Below, in pieces: positions 31,398-35,366 of a stretch of DNA of 35,366 bases (position 1 is the stretch's first letter; every line of letters begins with the position of its first letter). A program made the position numbers and the translations under genes. The notes below the pieces were generated by a model. The model did no database searches. It saw only the letters and a list, made by a program, of their open reading frames with translations, and was not told where the DNA came from. Where the stretch lies: NCBI GenBank assembly GCA_012034865.1, contig JAAUOM010000038.1:1-35366 (forward strand), written 5' to 3'. The DNA comes from Acaryochloris sp. CRU_2_0. Lineage in GTDB: Bacteria; Cyanobacteriota; Cyanobacteriia; Thermosynechococcales; Thermosynechococcaceae.

Positions 31398-33389
31398 TTA
31401 TTCCGTACATAAAGGACCAGGGCAGATATTCACCACGTCTTTTTGGGGTTCAGAGGGTGGTGGTTGATACACAGGCGTCGATGAAGCTGGAGGTTCATAG
31501 CTAGGGGAAGAGGGTTCGGGGGGTTGATAGACTGGCGGATCTATGTCCTCGATAGCGGCCGTTGGTGTATCCACAGTTGGTTCCCAAATGGGTTCTGGGG
31601 TCGGTCGATTGGCGATCGCAATTTCAGCATCCTTTTGGACTTGATCGGCAATCTTTTTCCAGTATTCAGGGGTTTTAATTTGTTGGGCGGTTGCGATCGC
31701 TACTTCAGCTTGCCCTGCCTGCAACGCCTTCTTGGCCGCAGCAATTTTTTGCTGATTGACTTTGTGAGTCTGTTGCCACTGTTGAGTAAGGGCATCCGCT
31801 TGCCCTTTTACCACACTGATCTGAGGAATTTGATCAACCTGTGCTAACGCCTGCTTCAACTTACCCTTCACTTCATAATCGCGTTTGGCCTCTTCCAGCA
31901 GACGAGCCGACCATTGATCGAGTTGCTGTTTTGCTTGCCAGTGGAAGGGACTTTGATCAGACACTTTAGCAATGATCTGTACAGCCTCACCCCACTTGGC
32001 TTGTTCGGCCAGTCCTTGGCCTTGCCTCAAGTAACATTTTGCTAAAGAATTTTGCACTCGCTGCTCAAAAGTTGCCTGAGCCGATATAGCATCTTCCCCA
32101 ACCTCAATACAATCCGCATATTTCTGCTGACCGTACAATTGGTTCATCTGTTCAATCCTGCGATCTCCCTCAGTGGATCCCAAGAGGAAAAAGCTCCCCA
32201 CCCCAGCACTCGCTAACAGGATCGTCGTCGGTAACATCACCTTCAAAGCCGTCAGTCTGCGTAACCAAGGCAGACGAGAATGACTGACTTGATACACTGG
32301 AGCAGTACCCTTTTCAGGGGGTATCACCGATGTTCTAGGGACGCCATGCTCCTGAGGTGAGGGAATCTCAACAGTCTGCTCACAAGAGTCCCTGACCCAG
32401 GATCCATTGGGTTGGCTTGGATCGGAGTAGTGGGGTAAGGCTCTCTCCGATCGTTGGGTAGGACTGCTTTGCTCCCGATCATTGACAATGGACTTGGGGA
32501 TAGCCAAAACAGATCTTGGCTCAGTCTGATACTGAGAGCTGATTGTGTCGGTATTGGTGTAAATGTGGCGGGCAGATTGAGGGGGAAGTTGCTGCAAATC
32601 GGTTAATACCTCTGCCACGGAGAGATAGCGTTGGCGATAATCTCGGCGAACCATCTTGGATAGGATCGCAGCTAGCTCTGGACTCACCTCTGCCCGGTCT
32701 TGCCAGAGAATCTCATCCTCTTCACTGCGCTCAAAGGTCACGGGCTTCATGCCTGTTAAGCCATAGATACCGATTATTCCTAGGGCATAGATATCACTAC
32801 TGACATGGGGTCTACCCCGGATTTGCTCATCCGGCATGTAACCTGGTGTGCCCACGGCGATGGTGGTCTCCATGACTTGATTTTGACCACGGCTGATTTG
32901 CTTAACTGCCCCAAAATCCAACAGAAAAATGGATTGATCCGATAAACGGCGAATTAAGTTATCGGGCTTAATATCTCGATGAATCACCCCTAAGCCATGC
33001 ACAAACTGCACAATCTCTAAACATTCATGTAAAAATGCTTTAATTTTTAGCTCTGGCCAGCGTTTATCTGCGCCTAGTTCTTGGGAAATTGAAATGCCAT
33101 CAATAAATTCTTGAATCAAGAAAAAGTCTTGTTCTGATTCAAAGTAAGACAATAACTTGGGGATACGAGGATGATTGCCTAAGCTCCCTAAAATACTGGC
33201 TTCCTGTTCAAAGAGTCGCCTAGCAATTTGCAGAAATTTGGGATCATTAGAGTCAGGCTTAAGCTGCTTAATAATACATTTAGGATGATCAGGAGAATAG
33301 GTATCTTCAGCGAGATAGGTAGTGCCAAATGAACCTTGATTTAAGGTTTCTAGTAACCGATATCTATAGGCAATAACTTGCTCTATCAT
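31398..33389 (-). CDS. Transmembrane Ser/Thr kinase with extracytoplasmic helical and Pro-rich tail
   Basis: I chose the ATG at 33389 (MIEQVIAYRYRLLETLNQGSFG); 12 upstream codons are open. The 663-aa protein has a Hanks kinase domain at 9-270: LNQGSFGTTYLAED, Lys41 in CIIKQL, Asp139 in IHRDIKPDN, Asp158 in LDFGAVKQ, and GTPGYMPDEQIRG. A linker follows, then one transmembrane helix (about 382-404, VMLPTTILLASAGVGSFFLL). The remaining part should lie outside: about 200 residues of TPR-like helices (QLYGQQKYADCIEVGEDAIS, CYLRQGQGLAEQAKWGEAV), then a repeat-like proline tail with YQPP/YEPP units and the end NICPGPLCTE. It is the first gene of the cluster with COP23, barrel and CHAT proteins, so it may sense envelope state. 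Confidence 0.92.
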   Translation of the reverse strand: MIEQVIAYRYRLLETLNQGSFGTTYLAEDTYSPDHPKCIIKQLKPDSNDPKFLQIARRLFEQEASILGSLGNHPRIPKLLSYFESEQDFFLIQEFIDGISISQELGADKRWPELKIKAFLHECLEIVQFVHGLGVIHRDIKPDNLIRRLSDQSIFLLDFGAVKQISRGQNQVMETTIAVGTPGYMPDEQIRGRPHVSSDIYALGIIGIYGLTGMKPVTFERSEEDEILWQDRAEVSPELAAILSKMVRRDYRQRYLSVAEVLTDLQQLPPQSARHIYTNTDTISSQYQTEPRSVLAIPKSIVNDREQSSPTQRSERALPHYSDPSQPNGSWVRDSCEQTVEIPSPQEHGVPRTSVIPPEKGTAPVYQVSHSRLPWLRRLTALKVMLPTTILLASAGVGSFFLLGSTEGDRRIEQMNQLYGQQKYADCIEVGEDAISAQATFEQRVQNSLAKCYLRQGQGLAEQAKWGEAVQIIAKVSDQSPFHWQAKQQLDQWSARLLEEAKRDYEVKGKLKQALAQVDQIPQISVVKGQADALTQQWQQTHKVNQQKIAAAKKALQAGQAEVAIATAQQIKTPEYWKKIADQVQKDAEIAIANRPTPEPIWEPTVDTPTAAIEDIDPPVYQPPEPSSPSYEPPASSTPVYQPPPSEPQKDVVNICPGPLCTE

Positions 33390-33424
33390 CTCAACAATTA
33401 ATCCAAAAAGCCATGGATAACTCA

Positions 33425-33454
33425 ACTATATTTAAGTGAATTCACCTTCTACAA
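33425..33454 (-). promoter_or_regulatory. Candidate sigma70-type promoter of the kinase-CHAT cluster
   Basis: On the minus strand TTGTAG (33449-33454) and TATAGT (33425-33430) are 18 bp apart. Transcription would start near 33418, giving a leader of about 30 nt before the ATG at 33389. The match is moderate. Confidence 0.35.
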
Positions 33455-33480
33455 TCTGCATGATCATAAGTTTGTATTAA

Positions 33481-33517
33481 TTTAAATTTATAAATTTAAA
33501 GTAAGTAATAATTATTA
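33481..33517. promoter_or_regulatory. Two adjacent AT-only palindromes upstream of the kinase cluster
   Basis: TTTAAATTTATAAATTTAAA (33481-33500) is a perfect 20-bp palindrome, and TAATAATTATTA (33506-33517) a perfect 12-bp one. They sit just upstream of the candidate promoter, the usual place for an activator site or an AT-rich UP-like element. Confidence 0.5.
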
Positions 33518-34009
33518 TGTTAACCGTTGAGTCTACTGAGAGATGTTTGTACACGGCAGCTTGATAAGGGGATGGCTGAGAGGGGGTCATACAAAGTCTG
33601 GATGTGTGCTTTCGCAGTTGTATGTAAACCTTAGGCTCTTTTATTCACAATAGATTGAGAATTGCTATATCAGCGTATAAGGGTTTAAGGATAGACACAG
33701 TGATTTATGTCAATCCTCGATGGAGCGAGGGGATTTTCTAGGGTAGCCCACTGATCTATCAGTTCTAGTAGACAGGATTACGCAGGAAGCTTTAGGATCT
33801 CAGCCACAATGTATTTCCTAGGTCAGAGAAGCAGCGAGGACAATGGCAAGGTTAACACGACACCTCTTCATTCCTAGCAGAAATGAAGTGACACCCCCCG
33901 ACACTCACTTTAATAGTTAGAGCGGAGGATAGATGGACTCCCAAACCCTCCACTAGTTAAAATTAACAAACACTGATCAGCCCTATTTCCAAGAGTTTTG
34001 AGGTTTGCT

Positions 34010-34249
34010 TTGGCAGTTTCTGTCCACTTTATCCCAGATAACATTACCATTGAGGCTGAAATTGGTGAGCCTTTATTGACGGTGGCTGAACGGGCGGGGG
34101 TCGATATTCCTACCGGGTGTTTGATGGGTTCTTGCCATGCGTGTGAAGTAGAGGTGGAGGAAATGGGGGAGCTATGTGCCTGTATTTCCTGTGTACCCCC
34201 TGGATATCCTCAACTTACGGTTAATCTTTTCTGCGACCCGACTTGGTGA
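34010..34249 (+). CDS. Short [2Fe-2S] ferredoxin-like protein
   Basis: This is an electron carrier with the plant-type ferredoxin fold, shortened. I chose the TTG at 34010 because GAGG lies at 34000-34003; a TTG at 33998 would add four residues, and no ATG is available. The 79-aa product has the cluster loop Cys-x4-Cys-x2-Cys in TGCLMGSCHACEVEVEE and, downstream, two candidate cysteines for the fourth ligand in GELCACISCVPPG. The N-terminal strands (VHFIPDNITIEAEIGEPLLTVAERAGVDI) fit the family. It is shorter than photosynthetic PetF (about 97 aa). The stop codon directly abuts that of the convergent beta-lactamase-like gene. Its redox partner is unknown. Confidence 0.85.
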   Translation: MAVSVHFIPDNITIEAEIGEPLLTVAERAGVDIPTGCLMGSCHACEVEVEEMGELCACISCVPPGYPQLTVNLFCDPTW

Positions 34250-35191
34250 TTAGGCTGGGTATTCCGGGATAATCGCGGCAATCTGGGCGGAAATAAACGG
34301 AATGACTGCTTCACTTTGACTGGCTTGTTTGCCCTCTGTAAATACGACGAGGAGGTAAGGATGATGGTGCGGCTGTTCAATGTAGGCTGCATCATGGCGA
34401 ACGGTGCTGGTCCATCCAGCTTTAGACCAAACCTGGGTGCCGGGGGGAACGCCTGCGCCGATAAAACCAATGACCTGATTTTCAGGATCTGCCGCTAGGT
34501 CTTGAGGATCTAGGCTACGGTGCATGAGGGCTAACATGAGTTGCGATCGCACCCCCGACACGGATACCCCCCCTACAATACTGTGCAGCAAGCGAGCCGT
34601 AGCCTCTGTGGTTAGTCGATTGCGATTCTCGCCATTGGTACCCACAAACGCCTGTTCTCGCCCATAGGGACCATCCCCCCAGGTTTTTTGGTTGACATTG
34701 ATAGTGCTGCACTCTGGCCAACCCAAGGACTGAAAATATCGATTGACAATATTCCGCTGGTGCTGCCATGTCGTAAAGGGTTCCGGTGGTAATTCTGGTC
34801 CGCTGGTGGTGCCTGTCAGCATATCCACTACCAGTCCAGTTGCATCATTACTAGAGTCGACGATCATATCCTTCATGGCTCGTTCTAGCTCAGGACTGGC
34901 TTGGAGCATAACCGTTTCTAGCCACTCATGGGCAGCCACGAGATAAAACAATTTAATTACACTAGCAGGATAGAGACACTCCACCCCCCGATAACTAAAT
35001 CCTCTGATGGGGTATTGCCAAAACGTCTGAGGACTGATACTTCCTCCTGTATTGGTGATGAAGGGTGGATCGTAAACTAGCCAGGTCAAAGCGACTTCAT
35101 TTCGAGCCAACCAAGGAAATTTACCCCAGACGCTCTCTAATATCGACTGGCCTTGGGCTTGTAGCTGATCATCGGACTGGAAAAAAGACAT
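34250..35191 (-). CDS. Class A beta-lactamase-like serine hydrolase
   Basis: The 313-aa protein has the penicillin-recognising serine-hydrolase motifs: Ser77-x-x-Lys80 in YPASVIKLFYLVAAHEW, Ser-x-Asn in VDSSNDATGLVVDML, and Lys-Ala-Gly in VWSKAGWTSTVRHDA in place of Lys-Thr-Gly. The helix LTTEATARLLHSIVGG is typical of class A relatives. It could be a beta-lactamase, a peptidoglycan peptidase or another esterase; substrate cannot be told. No signal peptide is visible at the N-terminus (MSFFQSDDQLQAQGQSILES), which is odd for an enzyme acting on cell wall or periplasmic drugs. The start codon lies about 45 bp from the IS1 end. Confidence 0.8.
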   Translation of the reverse strand: MSFFQSDDQLQAQGQSILESVWGKFPWLARNEVALTWLVYDPPFITNTGGSISPQTFWQYPIRGFSYRGVECLYPASVIKLFYLVAAHEWLETVMLQASPELERAMKDMIVDSSNDATGLVVDMLTGTTSGPELPPEPFTTWQHQRNIVNRYFQSLGWPECSTINVNQKTWGDGPYGREQAFVGTNGENRNRLTTEATARLLHSIVGGVSVSGVRSQLMLALMHRSLDPQDLAADPENQVIGFIGAGVPPGTQVWSKAGWTSTVRHDAAYIEQPHHHPYLLVVFTEGKQASQSEAVIPFISAQIAAIIPEYPA

Positions 35192-35263
35192 ACTCTGTCA
35201 AGTCTAAGGGTTACTCTTCGGGCTAAAGGTAAAGTAGGGGGCGTTGCTGAATGAAGGTATGAA

Positions 35264-35366
35264 TCAGGCGGGAACGGGCACATCCCAAAATTTTAGGTAG
35301 TGAAGTAGCAATCGAATCGAGTGTGCTAGCATTTCTGCGGACTTGGAATAACAAAGTGTCTTGCGA
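35264..35366 (-). mobile_element. 3' end of an IS1-family transposase (cut by window edge)
   Basis: Read leftward from the window end the frame gives RKTLCYSKSAEMLAHSIRLL, then LHYLKFWDVPVPA and a stop at 35264-35266. KTLCYSKS-x-EM is the characteristic end of IS1-family transposases. The element's terminus probably lies near 35237-35250 (GGGGGCGTTGCTGA), but only one end is in view. The rest continues to the right. Confidence 0.8.

Larger units (their letters stand above)
33390..34009. other. 620-bp divergent spacer, AT-rich, with palindromes
   Basis: The left part holds a candidate kinase promoter and two AT palindromes. Further right, an imperfect AATCC-TCG...CGA-GGGGATTTTC hairpin at 33712-33735 and CTTCATT...AATGAAG around 33866-33888 are visible. 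I see no ORF with coding character; a small RNA is possible. Confidence 0.45.

Noticed and set aside
33712..33735. Hairpin with TTTTC as a small-RNA terminator
   Set aside because: The stem needs two unpaired bases and the T-run is only four long; too weak to list as a terminator.

Overview
The window is chromosomal DNA from a cyanobacterium. The evidence is a MenB of the phylloquinone pathway, the algal-plastid-type genes ycf35 and ycf46, a cyanobacterial sucrose synthase, a CobD-like enzyme, Hanks-type kinases with cyanobacterial accessory domains, a COP23-domain protein, and many copies of the HIP1 octamer GCGATCGC. GC looks intermediate. Gene content and the IS630 and IS1 fragments would suit an Acaryochloris-like genome, but I infer the genus only weakly.

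Left third (1-15.6 kb): mostly housekeeping genes. A SphR/SphS-type phosphate two-component pair is followed, stop codons overlapping, by exonuclease III. Next come a small four-Cys protein, a VOC-fold membrane protein coupled to menB, ruvC behind a terminator-like leader, and lepA. A short unknown gene then overlaps an M48 metalloprotease gene that needs a -1 frameshift to be read through. A leftward block carries hup, a CobD-like aminotransferase, a flavoprotein that has lost its redox disulfide, and rlmD.

Middle (15.6-26.9 kb): leftward susA; a leftward set of an RHH protein, the Ycf46 AAA ATPase and Ycf35, with a strong terminator after ycf35 and a palindrome-rich spacer before it; a kinase fused to a formylglycine-generating-enzyme (FGE)-fold domain; a roadblock/LC7 protein; a type II NADH dehydrogenase; a probably Tat-exported MsrB; and a YjbQ protein.

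Right third (26.9-35.4 kb): a scar where a decayed IS630 transposase fragment abuts a truncated unknown gene. Next is a four-gene leftward cluster that is the best candidate for an undescribed system: a membrane Ser/Thr kinase with an extracytoplasmic helical/proline-rich tail, a secreted COP23 protein, a secreted protein with a predicted outer-membrane beta-barrel, and a secreted CHAT-domain caspase-like protein with an intact His/Cys dyad. AT-rich perfect palindromes lie upstream of it. It reads as an envelope signalling or proteolysis module: cytoplasmic phosphorylation, periplasmic sensing, an outer-membrane component and a periplasmic protease. The window closes with a short ferredoxin, a serine beta-lactamase-like protein and the end of an IS1-family transposase cut by the window edge.

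I saw no rRNA, no convincing tRNA and no CRISPR array.
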